Assembly (NCBI GenBank): GCA_049999725.1
Contig: JBNGIS010016584.1
Coordinates: forward strand, 1-33,326
Direction: 5' to 3'
From: Haplomitrium mnioides
Lineage: Eukaryota > Marchantiophyta > Haplomitriopsida > Calobryales
Length of the DNA stretch: 33,326 bases
In this document: in pieces, positions 9,437 to 20,633 of the stretch
Numbering within the stretch: position 1 is the first letter of the stretch
Layout: the number at the start of each line of letters is the position of its first letter
Program-made: the position numbers and the translations under genes
The notes under the pieces: model-generated
What the model was told of the DNA's origin: nothing
What the model saw: only the letters and a program-made list of their open reading frames with translations
The model's database searches: none

Positions 9437-10893
9437 ACAAGTATGTCCCTTGTGAGGGATAGATTTGTTCAGAGAACGGAAAAGAATCAATCGAAGTTGA
9501 TCAAAGAATGGGTTGAGAAATTTGAACCAGGAAGTTTTGGAGATTAGAGTGAAAGAGCTAGAAGTTGCAAGGTGCAGTGTTGCTCTTTTGTTGATTGTTG
9601 ATGTAGCTTCTTTTGTAGTCGCCTGTGTGAAGGTATCTTTCACCGAAGATGTTTCTGATTGGGTCTTTGATGCTGCATAAACAAGTGACTCGAACTTGTG
9701 CACACTTTTGTGCAACCTATGCCTGGTCTCTCCCTTGCTTAGATAGTGCTCTGGCACAATAGCCAGTAACAAGGTAATACTAGAAACTAAGAAGAAGAAG
9801 TCAATATGAGTTCCTATACATTGGTGTCAAAGGATGGCGGGTGTACACGTTGGTGTTGTCTCCTATGCTGGACAGTTTCTAACATAGAAAGTGGAGAAAG
9901 CAAAAGTCTTATGAAGAAATGTGGGTTGAAATGGTGAGGAGATACAATAGTGGTTCGTAAGCATAGATGTTAGCAATAGAATCAAGAAGAAAATGAAGAG
10001 TATAACCTGATAGTTGTTGTCGAAGAGACAGCTTTAGCTTGTCATGGGACAAGGAACAAAGACAAAACAAACAATGAGAATACAATGCAAGTCAGCTTCG
10101 GGCACACACAGAGTCGATGAGTCCAAAGAGTAATGAGCCAATGCTGCTCAATGTCGTCGAACAGAGAGAAAACAACAAGAAAGGGGAAAAAAAAGGATCA
10201 GCTGTGAGGTCGCAGTAGGGAGCAATGTTGTCAAGCAAAGAACAAAAAAAGAGAGAGAAGTTCTCTAGCCAAGCAGTTGCGAAGTGTCACACAGATGAGC
10301 AGAAAGTCGCAAAGCAGGGGAGCAAGTATGCCGCCAAGCAAAGAACAGAGAAGGTAAGAATCTCATCGAATGAGGAGTGCAATGTTGTCTGGAAGAGTGG
10401 AATGTGGTCAAACCAAAGGTCAACTGTGCATCAAACGAGTGAGCAAGAATCGCCAGACGAAGCATTGAGCAGCAGCGTGAGTGAGTTAGCGGAGCAACGT
10501 CGAGAAGGGTCAAGCAGGAGCAACAAAAGAAATGCAAGCAAGAGCAGCCAAGTGAGCAACGTGAGTAGGAGTAGCCAAGCGAGCAACGCGAGTAGGAGCA
10601 GGCTAGGGTTGCAAAGCGTGAGCGCACCTTTGTTTGTAAGAGGAGGTTTTCCAAGAGAAAAAATAAAATGAAGAAAAAGGATGGATCATGCTCAAAGAGA
10701 AGAGGAAAACCTTGTTAGAAAAGTAACGAAAGAGAAAAAAAATGAAACATGCGCTGGAGAAAAACTATGGAAAAGGAGTCCAACGAAAAGGTAGAACGTA
10801 GTACGTAGATGATGGAGCTTTTCCAAATGTTGGTGCAACGTGAGCACATGCGAGAGAAGAAAAAAAATGTAGAGTCCTTTCATGCTGATAACG
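9437..10893 (-). other. Long 5' leader of copia-1
   Basis: About 1.46 kb lie between the 5' LTR and the duplicated block. No gag- or pol-like motif is seen. From about 9900 to 10890 the plus strand is strikingly purine-rich, so the RNA would be pyrimidine-rich. Near 10540-10605 a 27-bp unit (AGCCAAGYGAGCAACG...) is repeated about 2.5 times, and GAGCAA/CAAGCA words recur. A 148-codon plus-strand frame (10225-10671) and a 129-codon minus-strand frame (10265-10654) overlap. Both are low-complexity and unlike known proteins, so I treat them as by-products of composition. Confidence 0.6.
10881..10893 (-). other. Primer-binding-site-like sequence of copia-1
   Basis: Directly inside the 5' LTR the minus strand reads CGTTATCAGCATG. 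The TATCAG core equals part of the complement of the initiator tRNA-Met 3' end (TGGTATCAGAGC), but the flanks do not match. Short or partial primer sites are known for copia elements, which can use an internal tRNA fragment. Confidence 0.6.
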
Positions 10894-11001
10894 TGTTATT
10901 GCTTGAGCACCACACGCATACACACAAGAGTCTCCAAGACGGACGAGTAGAATGTTTAGGTCATGACTGCTTACATGGGGTATATATATGTCTCTAAAAC
11001 A
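10894..11001 (-). repeat. Copia-1 5' LTR (108 bp)
   Basis: It starts TGTTAT and ends AAAACA, gap-free against the left LTR with about 15 mismatches by my count. In the sense direction a TATATATA box (10981-10988) begins about 14 bp into the LTR, leaving almost no room for an upstream U3 region, so any regulatory input would have to come from nearby sequence or from the leader. Confidence 0.93.
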
Positions 11002-11513
11002 AGATCAGAATACCAGTGAGAATAAATTTTTTGAGATATAGCAAATAGTCTGACATTTTACAATAACCATACCTTATTCTCTATATATGAACAAAATTGA
11101 GAATAACTATTTGTAAAATTCAGGATATAGAATCTAGAAAACTGACTCTATACATAGTATATACTTTTAAACTGATGAGTTGGCTCATATTTTTGAACAA
11201 ATCATAGCAGGCTAATTGCCACAACTAATCCACAGGGTTTATAACTATATATCAAACTATCTAGGCTATTAAACTCACTATTTTTTCAAAAATGTAGCTT
11301 CATATATTCTGATCACATCAATACAGGTCAATTTATATTGTGGAAATCCGATTCAATTTCATCAGCCTATAGTTGCAAGAAGAACAAAGTTTTTACTATA
11401 AGATTTTGTTGGTGATATCATAATAGCTTCAAGTACATGTACCAACACACATTTTCAGATATACAAAGCTAGCCCCATGTTGTTATAAGAACATATTTCC
11501 TGCTATCCAGATC
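11002..11513. other. Unassigned AT-rich spacer
   Basis: This is the right-hand continuation of the pre-insertion site of copia-1; its first bases are the second half of the target duplication. No coding motif, LTR end or 5' part of the following copia fragment is visible. Confidence 0.5.
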
Positions 11514-12535
11514 ATGAGATCTATTTATGCACTTCAGCAAAGTGGTCGTATATGGTATCAGAGATTTAAAGAGGAGATGATAGCCATGGGTTTTCACTAT
11601 GATGACATTGCACCAGTTTATTCATCAAACATGCTGACAAACAATTTTTTATTGTCACAATTTATATTGATGATATAAACTTATTTGGTCACCAATCCCT
11701 ACTTGAGCAGACTATATCCATGCTTAAATTTTTTTTTTGATATGAGGGATATTGGTAAGACCACCTATTGCTTAGGACTATAGTTTGAGTACCTTGACGA
11801 TGGCATACTAGTCCATCAGAGTACTTATACTAAGAAAGTACTAAAACAATTTAATATGGATAAATCTCATCCAATAACACCACCTATGGAGATTAGAACA
11901 CTAGACAAAGACAAAGATTTATTCCGTAAAAGAAAAGATATAGAGCCTATTATAGGATCTGAGATACCATATCTCTCCACTATATGAGCTCTTATGTTCT
12001 TGGCAAATCAAACTCTCCCGATATTTCCTTTGCTGTGAACCTGCTAGCCAGACATAGTTCATAACCTACTATAAGGCATTGGAATGTATATCCCAAAGCG
12101 GATATGTATTCCTATATGGCTCTACAGCTATATCATGGAAGAGTACTAAGCAAACTCTAACTTGCACATCTTCCAACCATGGAGAGATAATAGCTTTGTA
12201 TGAAGCCAGTAGAGAATGCATATATTTGCGTAGGATGTTTGATCATGTTTATGTTTCTTGTGGTTTACCTTGTATATCTAACCCTACTATTATCCATGAG
12301 GATAATTTGGCATGTGTGTAGCAGATCTCACAAGGATTTATTAAAGGAGATCGCATTAAGCATATTGCACCAAAATGTTTTTTTTACACATGAGCAACAA
12401 GATGACACTATTTTAGTGCAGATGATCGCTGGTAAAGATAATATGATGGATCTACTTACGAAGGCTTTACCTCCTACACTACATCATCAATATTGTGATC
12501 TTATTAGACTACGCCGACTATCCAGACTATTATGA
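11514..12535 (+). pseudogene. Copia-2 reverse transcriptase (C-terminal part) and RNase H
   Basis: The plus strand reads SIYALQQSGRIWYQRF at the start, then IYIDDINLFG (about 11660-11690; YIDD in place of the usual YVDD), then YCLGLQFEYLDDGILVHQS (about 11768-11825) and the NMDKSHP block. RNase H follows from about 12085: GSTAISWKSTKQT, ALYEASRECIYLRR, IIHEDNLACV, then in a shifted frame FIKGDRIKHIAPK and THEQQDD to DLLTKALP. A run of ten T near 11728-11740 and a stop at about 12320 break the frame. Catalytic Asp, Glu and Asp of RNase H appear kept, but the product is incomplete. Confidence 0.88.
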
Positions 12536-12921
12536 TCTTCATTGACATCTTTGTTATTTTCTATTTTTGGATATTTTTGACGATACTATTTTATATTCTT
12601 GCGGCATATTTTTTTCCTGGATCTATATATCTTTTGATCATCTTGCTTATTATCAGATTCTTTTTTATTTTTATGGCCTATAGCTATCTCATTCATCCTT
12701 CTTGTCCATCATTTTATATCATGACCTTTTCTATTTCATATTACAAAATCCATGATATGATGATGGTTGTACTCTTTCTCTCAAAGGAGCATGAGAGGGT
12801 TTTAAGGAGGCAACATCATTATTTCTTTATATGGATTCTATTTTTAGAGTTGGAGTTATTCTTTTATTATATATCTCTCACTTTATGTTACGATTGTTTA
12901 TAACATTCCTCATGTTATCAC

Positions 12922-12931
12922 CAAGAGGGAG
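12922..12931 (+). other. Polypurine tract of copia-2
   Basis: CAAGAGGGAG immediately precedes a TGTTAT LTR start, the same arrangement as in copia-1. It sets the orientation and the LTR border. Confidence 0.85.
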
Positions 12932-13178
12932 TGTTATGATATATAGAGTAACATAAAACTAGGATTAGAATATACTTTAACTAATCTATAATTAGGTTAT
13001 TAATCTACCATTAGTGAGTAAATTAAGTTAATACTAGTCCTAGATACAAACATTACATTGTGTGATTATTATTGAGATGTTGATATATGATATGAGACAG
13101 GAGAGGAGAAGGATTGCGCACTATAAATTGAGCTATTGAGCCACATGTTGCATTGTCTATTACAATAACTATTAAACA
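12932..13178 (+). repeat. Copia-2 3' LTR
   Basis: It begins TGTTATGATATATAG just after the purine tract and most plausibly ends at AAACA (13178), where homology to repeat A starts a few bases later. A TATAAAT box is at 13122-13128. With no second copy in the window, the right end is inferred rather than measured. Confidence 0.7.
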
Positions 13179-13182
13179 TTTA

Positions 13183-13853
13183 TATGTTTCTCTGAATTAT
13201 AAAATGCTTTTTAGTTGCTGAAACCTTCTTTTTTATGCCAACTTTAACTTTTACGTGCATGGATTTTCAACTACAAATCAAAGCTTCTTTCTTGGTTGAA
13301 CTTGAAAGTAGAGCTCCTAAATCCATGCAATGTTTCATTTTGTTGGTTTTTGTGTCTACGATTCCAAACTCATTCCCTTGACTTCTAGTCTGCTTGAGCA
13401 TTTTCCTCATGTTTTGTAATTTTTTTCCCTAAAATTAAGTTTCAAAGAGCACCATGTCTATGCATGCATAGAGTTTGTGCAACCAAATATATTTCAAAAT
13501 AGTTTCTTTTGACCTATATTTCAATTTTTAGGCTTCAAATTATAATCAATGATAAATGCAAGTTTCTTATGAAAACTTACCATAGTTTTTATACTTATAA
13601 TCGATTTTGAGATTTCCAATATTTTCATAAAAACTTAGAATATTGTTTAATTTTTGCATAATAAAATTGACTCTTGCTCTATCATCCTTGTCAATACGAC
13701 AAAAAATGAAGCTCAAAAACTCACATGTTCTTTGCTTTTAAAAAATAACCTTGTTTTCTCTATTTTTTTAGCTAAAAAACCATGTTTTTCCTTAAAAAAA
13801 AAAGGTTCATGTTTTGAGTAGTTTGTTCTTGGTTCAAAGTAGCGGTTGTTCAG
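13183..13853. repeat. Non-coding repeat, copy A
   Basis: This stretch matches the reverse complement of 25350-25804 joined to 32196-32402. Anchors include ATATGTTTCTCTGAAT at the left, CTTGACTTCTAG in the middle and TTGGTTCAAAGTAGC at the right. No coding frame, LTR ends or terminal inverted repeats are visible. It contains a perfect 16-bp palindrome, TCTATGCATGCATAGA, near 13457-13472. It is probably part of a dispersed non-coding transposon or a segment of an inverted duplication. Confidence 0.88.
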
Positions 13854-16241
13854 ATATAGTGCATGTTTCACAATATGATGTTAGACATAAGGTTTTAGAC
13901 TATTCATCCTAATCATATGTAGAAGTGACAAGCTATAACATCAGCTTGCTAGTTTTGTCTATTTTTTGGTTGCATTTCTAGATCAATACTTGCATTGAAT
14001 TTTTGCCACTTTCTAGAATAACAAAATAATAAGGAAATAAAAAATCATAGAGAGGATTACATAAAAGTGATGTTGTTCCAACAAAGTTGCCAAGTTGATG
14101 CTCTTTAACTCCCAATAGTGAGCTTACATGCATCTATAGGAGCAAATTTTGAGTAGAGTGATTACCTCTAACATCAAAGATACTTGAGTTTTCTCCATTG
14201 AAAATTACATATAAACAAAGTGAAGATACTAGCTTGCAAATAGTATTCAAAGTCTTGGTAGAGAAGTACAATACAACTACATAGATTAGATACTTCAAAA
14301 GGATTAAATCATACAATTGAAAAGCACTAACTTGCCTCTTTGAGGCTGCCAAAGCCCCTCCTCTACCAAATTATGATGTGTTATGAACTTGTGATCTTTT
14401 TATTTCCATATCTACACTCTTATTGTCTAGTGCTTGACTTGTGAAATGCTTAACTAACCTTGCTCACTTTGCTATATTGAGATACACTAGTCTAGATTTG
14501 CCTTGATCACACTTGCAAATCTTTTGTCTAAATTTGTGCATCTCTTAGCATTCTTTTTTAAGAAAATTATGACAATGACTAAAAAAAAATTTCTTGTGAA
14601 ATCCACCACCAACATACACCCAATCAGTTGTCATCATTTACGACATTGTGGACAACACAAAAGGTTCTTGATTATTCCATGTTATCTTTGATATGTCAAA
14701 ACATCTTAACACATTGGCTCTAAGTTCTTTCAACAAATACTACTTGCTAGTATCAACATCATTATAAAAAAAAATATGTAGGGAGCCAAGACAAGTGTAA
14801 GTTCAACACCACTCCAAATATGGACAAACTCTTTAGGCACAATAGAATGAGAGGGCAGCTGATACTAGGATGCCCTTTGCAAGAATGCGTTGAGACTGAT
14901 GTTCTTTATAGAAGGCACCAAATACTTCTTGGTTTTCTAATGTTGTTTGCATTGCTCTGAAAGGTTTGCACTCACAACCTCTATATGCCAACATAGAAAT
15001 TATTCATATTCAATATTGAATTTAGCTACTCAAGTAAACACACACTAGTAGATCATGCATCTAGTCAACAATAATGCTAGTAGTTACTGAAAGTAGAATA
15101 GGCTGCTACAAACTTAGTTTTTGTGTTCTCCTCTCAGAGACACCTCCACTTATTGTAGTGTCAAACAACTAAGTTATAACAAAAATACTAATGGTAAGTG
15201 AGCATGGCACATGTAAAGAGGCATTAAAGATGGTCTTCATATGTTCTATTATTCCAAGTAGATGAGAGAGAAAGCATAGATATTGTACTCACATTTATAT
15301 AGCATGCAAGTGGTAGGGTCTTTCCTGAATCATACTAACCTAACCCTATATGTAGAAAAACAACTTAACAGATCGCTCTTGCCTTGCTGCCTGCAATTGC
15401 CTCAAAGAATTATTACACGTATTGTTAAACAAGTATTAATAAGCACAACCATAATAAGTGATGAGTGTTGCTCAAATCGTAACTCATGCACTTACTTGTG
15501 CCATTTTGTTTTTCTCTAAACCATGGCTTTACGTATCAGAGCTAGAGTTAGACGAAGAGTTATCATTAGTGCACTCTGCATATTGTTGTGTGGAAGTTGG
15601 GATAGCCTTGGGCTTCTTCTCAATGACACATTCTCACTAGCCTCTTCAATTGAGCATGCGTTCTTTTTTTGTTATGTGTTCAGTAGGTACAAATACAAAA
15701 GAAGGAATCCACCCTGCTGGGGGAAAGGGGGAGTGCGCAATTGTGAGTATAGTATAGTGGTGAGTGTGTGGGTAAAGTGTAAGGGGAGAAACCGGTAGAA
15801 CTCTAGTTGTTGGTTGTCTACAGAAGAATGTTAAGTTCAGCTATATTCTATGAGTATAAGCGCTCGACGACAGTATCTAGAGTAAAGAATTGGGTGGTTT
15901 TAATGGATCAAGAGCTAGTGAGGACTTGGAAAGGTTGGGGCTCTAGTCACGATGATCAACCTCTGCAAAGCTCTTCATGGGTGGTGACTGTGCAATCTGC
16001 CAGAGATACCTCGTCCGGCCAATACGCAAGAGGGAAATGAACAAGAGAGGTCAGCGATCTATCTTTTCAACATTATGAGTAGTAATCAGGACTAGAACTG
16101 AACTCCTACTAACTCTTATCTATCATTCACCTATGTGCAAGCTTGATTCATAATTCAGAAAAGGACTTAAGTACTCGACTTCAGGATCACCCACAAGGTT
16201 CAGTTCCTATCGAGATGCAAGCAGACATGTATGCTTACATT
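13854..16241. other. Unassigned AT-rich region
   Basis: No recognisable domain was found on either strand. Open frames reach only ~90 codons, for example the overlapping plus-strand frames at 15283-15519, 15458-15640 and 15523-15798, and none carries a motif. A purine stretch at 15718-15733 (GGGGGAAAGGGGGAG then TG) resembles a polypurine tract next to an LTR, but no partner LTR is seen. Decayed retrotransposon sequence is likely. Confidence 0.45.
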
Positions 16242-16815
16242 TGGGAATTCTCTAAGTTAAAACTTGGGCGCGGTATATCATTCTGCTATTGTCTTTGTTA
16301 ATCCAAACATCATGCTAGAGTAGAATCTCGTACAAGTTTCGGTCTATTAATTAGGGCATATCATATGAGCATTTTTTCTAAGGTCGGGAATGGAACCTAT
16401 CTAAGCTCAGGTTTTGTGTATTCTGATATTGGACAGGAAGTAAATGTGTATGTTGGGACTAGAATCTTTCAAGATGACGAGTCTAGGGTTTGTACTATCA
16501 AAAAGGCAGCCAATATTACTATTGGGAATGGAATCTTTCTAAGAAAATTAGGTTTGAAAGTTCATACTATCGATAGGGTGTTAGAGAATCCTATTAAGAG
16601 TGGAATCTAATAGGACTTTGGGTCATGGAAGGTCTTACTATCGGTCAAAAGTCAACACTAACTTAAAGGTTCAGAGATGGAATCTTTCTAAAGTTCAAGA
16701 CTTGGAAGTTTCTATTGTTGGTTGGAGGTCAAGCAGGGATATCGAAAATGGAATCTATTGAAACTTTAGGTCTAAGGGTTTGGTGCATACTGTCAAGGGC
16801 AATAGTCAAGCTACC
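16242..16815. repeat. Degenerate ~70-bp tandem array
   Basis: About eight units share a TGGAATCTTTCTAA-like start followed by a GTTT(A/G)GG word and a TACTATCG-like end. The starts fall at about 16242, 16321, 16391, 16460, 16529, 16601, 16678 and 16749, so spacing is 69-79 bp. Units are diverged by substitutions and small indels. The 81-codon frame at 16365-16610 lies wholly inside and is a by-product. This looks like an old minisatellite or a repeat-rich part of a decayed element. Confidence 0.75.
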
Positions 16816-19401
16816 TTATTGAATAACAACGTCAGATGGCTTGATACTACTAGTCAATGGGAAGAAACTCTAGGGTAGAGGTTTGGACTAATCTATGAAG
16901 TCTCAAGCAAGATTCGGCTATATGGGTTTGGGTAAGACCAATTTTGGAGTCCTAATATCGGTTCTGAACTAGCTAGAGTTCTTAAAACAAATAAGTCTAA
17001 TATCGGGTGTGGTCAATCTTTGTTTGCATTGGACAAAGTCAGGACTGAATTTCCAAAGAGGTTGGAATTTGGCTAGCGTAGCTATTTGGGAGCCTAAGTT
17101 TTGGGTCTGATGGCAGAGTTACAGGTTGTCTGGACACAATGGTCCAACTTTCCCTTTGAAAATGGCGTCAAGCGGCAAGAGGACTAGAAGGAAGGATACC
17201 AAGACTAATGGTCAGAGAGGGAAACCGGTCCATGGTGGTAAAGAGGGACCAACTACAACCTCGGGACCCAAAAAAGAGGATTTACAAACATCGGATAGGG
17301 GTTTCAAAAAGAGACAAGATGGAAGATTGGGCCAACACTAGACCATCAAGAGATAAGAAAGGATCCAAACAACTAACTAATACAAGGAGCAAAGAGAAGA
17401 ACTACATCCAAAGTTGGGTGGCGACTATGAACCAAATAGAAGGGGAATACTATGGTTGGAGCTACAAACTGACAACTTCACACTATCTAGTTGATGTTGT
17501 GACAAATGGCATAATATCACCACATCAGGTTTCATCAAGTGGTGTCACACCAATTGGTCCGGGCTGAAACTACCATTGACGAAGGAGTCAACTCTACATT
17601 GCATAAGGGACAACTCTACAATTATTGACAAAGGGAGCAACAAGTCTATAGAATCATCTCTTCATTGAGAGGTGCAAGGTGAACTTTGTTTATAGAGTCA
17701 ACAAGGGAGCTAACAATTAACCTGCATCTGTATTGAGAATCATAGATTTGGAGAGATACAAGACTCTGATAACAAGAAAAAATGATGGGTTGTAGGGGGA
17801 ATAATGCAATCGATATCTATCATTAATACAGATTATACTTATTGGCGACGAAGAAGCCTACTGATCCACAGGGTTGACACGAGAGTGTAGAAGAAACACA
17901 TCAAGTTGGGCAAGTATTGACATCGGAATTACAAACAAATATACACAATATTGAGGAGGTCACATCAACACCAATGACCAAGAACACCAATTCTCTTTGG
18001 TTGTACCTTCCGCCATATCATTGAACACATTGAGAGTTTTTTTTGTTGTTTTTTGTTTACTTCAGCACTATAACCGTTCTTCAAAAAATTGTGATTCATC
18101 TCATATATCTATTGCTATTTTCACCACTTAGTTGAATCATCCGCACACTGTGAGGTTGAGGATATTTCTCTTCTTTGTTACCGACTTTGCTTTGGAATTT
18201 CCCATGCACATCCAAACTTCACATCAACATTTTGAGTGTGCCTTTGAATGTTCATCCTCCATGAGAGATTGAACTTGAGCCATTTTATCTTCAAGAGGCA
18301 AAAAAGTTGCATCCTTTTAAGAAAGTCTGTCACCTTCGATTCACTTCTTGAGTGTCATTTTAAAAAGAAATCTTCTCACTAAAACGTTTTTTCAACTTTG
18401 TTGTATTTTGCTCATCAATTTCCACCCTCACTCGGTGTTAGGTACTTGCTTTTTCATTTTCCTCTGATGACAAGTACCATCTCTTGACCGATTCCTAAGC
18501 ATTGATGTTGTTGGCTACTGGATCATTGCTTGTGCTCCTCATATTGTTCCTCATTCTTCTTTCTCTTAATTATTGATACATAAATAGTTTACAAACTGAA
18601 CCACAATAAAGATACACTAAAATTCTTCCCACAACCCTTGAGTATACTCACCACATAGAAGAATTGTTCATTTGTTTCTTCTGAAGGTCTTGATACTCGG
18701 CTGGCCTCTTGATCTGACTTGAGTTGCACTTGCCCATTAGTGAATCTTAAACCATTAAATTCTACTCTAAACATGATTCCTAACATATCAAAGTCTACAA
18801 TTGAAGAACTTTTTACTATTCTACTATTGTTGCTGAAGTTGTTGCAGAGTCAATAATGAGTCAGTAAAGATTGATGTAGATCCCATTAAGTGTTATTTTC
18901 ACTACTTTCATGGTCTTTAAGTTGTACCATCTTTGCCAATATTTTGTTGTAAATGTTCTTGACTTTATGAAGGAATTTCTTAATGAAGTTGCTACAAAAC
19001 TAAAGCTAGTCAAGTTGAATAACCCATAAAATTATACATAAAAACAAACAATAACAATGTAGAGTTTGTTGTACTATGAAAAACCTTGCACTATAGAACA
19101 ATATACCCATTTGACAATGGATTGATACCCAATTATCTTTCTTACCTCCTCTTGGTCTTTGCTATATTGTCAATTCTTAGTTGCTAATATGCACTAAATA
19201 TCCTAAGAACATCTTTCTCTAAAGAATTGATTGGCTATATTCACAAACTATAATCACACACATTTTGCTTTAGTATCATCCTTGTAGATAACCCAACCAT
19301 CTATTTCTCAACTTGCGTGCCTACTTTTTAGACCTCTTCAAAGTGCTATCATGTTCAATCCGATTTTTTTAAAACCACCACTTATTGTAAGTTGGACACT
19401 A
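16816..19401. other. Unassigned region left of gypsy-1
   Basis: No gene is recognised. The segment 17126-17567 has two overlapping plus-strand frames (71 and 119 codons) rich in Lys, Arg, Gly and Asp, possibly a remnant of a retroelement gag, but with no zinc knuckle or conserved block. A 65-codon minus-strand frame at 18589-18786 is also unassigned. The last 1 kb is AT-rich. The bases before 19402 are the left flank of gypsy-1; its target duplication cannot be checked because the right LTR is incomplete. Confidence 0.45.
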
Positions 19402-19955
19402 TGTAACGATCACTAACTTTAGTAAGCAATAACAAAAAGAAGAAGTAAGATATAGAGTCGACTATATCTATAAAGCTATTACTAAGTTAGAGTACCAAAA
19501 AAATGGTTACTATTATATAAAGAATAACACATGGCAAGAGGAGACAAAGTCAATGAATTAAAGTGAAAGAGAAAATGTAGAAAGGCTACTTTAGAAGAAG
19601 ATAAAAACAAGTAGAAAGAGAAGCATTAAATCAAATAGAAGGTTCTAAGATAAAGACAGATAGTAGAATGAGAACTAAAGAGAAGTAGGAGGTTCTAAAG
19701 ATAATGACACATGGTACAACAAGAATAGAAGTATAGGGTGGTCTAATCAAGTAAGAGAGAGAAAATAGTGTTCCAATTAGAGGAGGATAGAAAAAGGACC
19801 AATGGGGTTCCTCCACCTATGTAAGCGAAGTACTTTCTATTTAGTATATAAGAAAGAGAGAGTGTTTTTTTTTTTGGCATTCTCTTACATTGTGGGGTTT
19901 TGCGCTACTTTGTATATGTTGCACTTGTGCTAACTTATATGTGTGCAGTGTTATA
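19402..19955 (+). repeat. Gypsy-1 5' LTR
   Basis: It starts TGTAACGATCACTAAC and ends at GTGTTATA, where the family end is GTGTTACA, so the terminal CA has become TA. A CCAAT box (19799-19803) lies about 40 bp before a TATATAAG box (19845-19852), a normal plant promoter layout. At 554 bp it is shorter than the ~611-bp LTRs of gypsy-2, through small deletions in the U3 repeats. Confidence 0.9.
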
Positions 19956-19956
19956 A

Positions 19957-19968
19957 TGGTATCAAAGC
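19957..19968 (+). other. Gypsy-1 primer-binding site
   Basis: TGGTATCAAAGC begins two bases after the LTR end and differs at one position from the complement of the plant initiator tRNA-Met 3' end, TGGTATCAGAGC. The tRNA would prime minus-strand DNA synthesis here. Confidence 0.88.
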
Positions 19969-20633
19969 TTGGTTTTCTCTAAAGAGTGTGGATTACCTCT
20001 CTTTAGAGAACCACTAAAGAATTTTTGGAGTAGTGGAATCTCCACTTTACATGAACTCCTAGAGAGTTAAATTCTCAAGTTTTCATGAATAAAAGATATT
20101 GGATATCCAATCCTTTATAAATGAAAATATGAGTTTGACTTTATGTTATGGTAGCTATTAGATAGAGAAGCATTTGTACTTCATATAATTCCTCTATTGA
20201 ATTCTTTTAATTTTCATGTATTTAACATTGACAAACATTTCCTTTGTCAAATTTTAGTGTATAATTTTGGAGATGATTTTATGGCTTTTGTGATGGAATC
20301 AAGAGAGCTTATTATCTTACTTGTAGTAAATCATGGTTTTATATGGGAGTGTTTTATTTACATTTTATGGTAGATAGAAAATAGATTTGAACCAAGCTAC
20401 TCTAGAAGAATTTAACTCAAAGTATCATATTTCTATTCGAGTGACTCTTTAGAAAATGCAACAAGATTTTCGTATTCATAAGTTTGGAGAGAGGTTTTGT
20501 GATTTGGTATTAGCATCAACTAAACCTATTATTTTACCTATTCCACATAATTGCAATGTGTATATATTTGTTTTTGTATAAGTTATTATAGTTAAATTGT
20601 GCTAAAAATTTGTGAAAGAAAACTCCAGAAATC
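19969..20633 (+). other. Gypsy-1 leader
   Basis: A non-coding leader of ~660 bp, collinear with the gypsy-2 leader (30909-31566). It holds no motif-bearing frame. Confidence 0.7.

Larger units (their letters stand above)
1777..11001 (-). mobile_element. Ty1/copia LTR retrotransposon, complete but decayed (copia-1)
   Basis: Two 108-bp direct repeats (1777-1884, 10894-11001) bound the element. A purine tract on the minus strand abuts the left repeat and a primer-site-like sequence follows the right one, so transcription ran right to left. The internal order on the minus strand is leader, gag, protease, integrase, reverse transcriptase, RNase H; integrase before reverse transcriptase defines copia. 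The length of 9.2 kb is about twice that of a typical copia. The excess comes from a 1.38-kb tandem duplication of leader plus gag, a ~1.46-kb leader, and a ~0.55-kb repeat block in reverse transcriptase. The pol region has several stops and frame changes. The two LTRs differ at about 15 of 108 positions by my count, so the insertion is old. Confidence 0.95.
11514..13178 (+). mobile_element. 5'-truncated Ty1/copia element (copia-2)
   Basis: The fragment starts inside reverse transcriptase and runs through RNase H, a ~390-bp 3' non-coding stretch, a purine tract and a terminal LTR. Gag, protease, integrase and the 5' LTR are absent. Its protein motifs (WYQRF, DIAP, DDINLFG, STAISWKSTKQT, YEASRECIYLRR) are close to those of copia-1, so it belongs to the same group, but its LTR is different and longer. 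It lies directly against repeat A on its right. Confidence 0.88.

Noticed and set aside
10225-10671. 148-codon plus-strand frame, Ser/Lys/Gln-rich
   Set aside because: It lies antisense within the copia leader, is low-complexity with 27-bp repeats, and an overlapping minus-strand frame is equally open, which fits composition rather than coding.
12532-12903. 123-codon hydrophobic plus-strand frame that looks like membrane segments
   Set aside because: It sits between RNase H and the purine tract of copia-2 in T-rich DNA, so the Phe/Ile/Leu richness is compositional. An envelope-like gene is not supported.
15718-15740. GGGGGAAAGGGGGAG followed by TG, resembling a polypurine tract and LTR start
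   Set aside because: No matching second LTR, TG...CA bounded repeat or pol sequence is found nearby.
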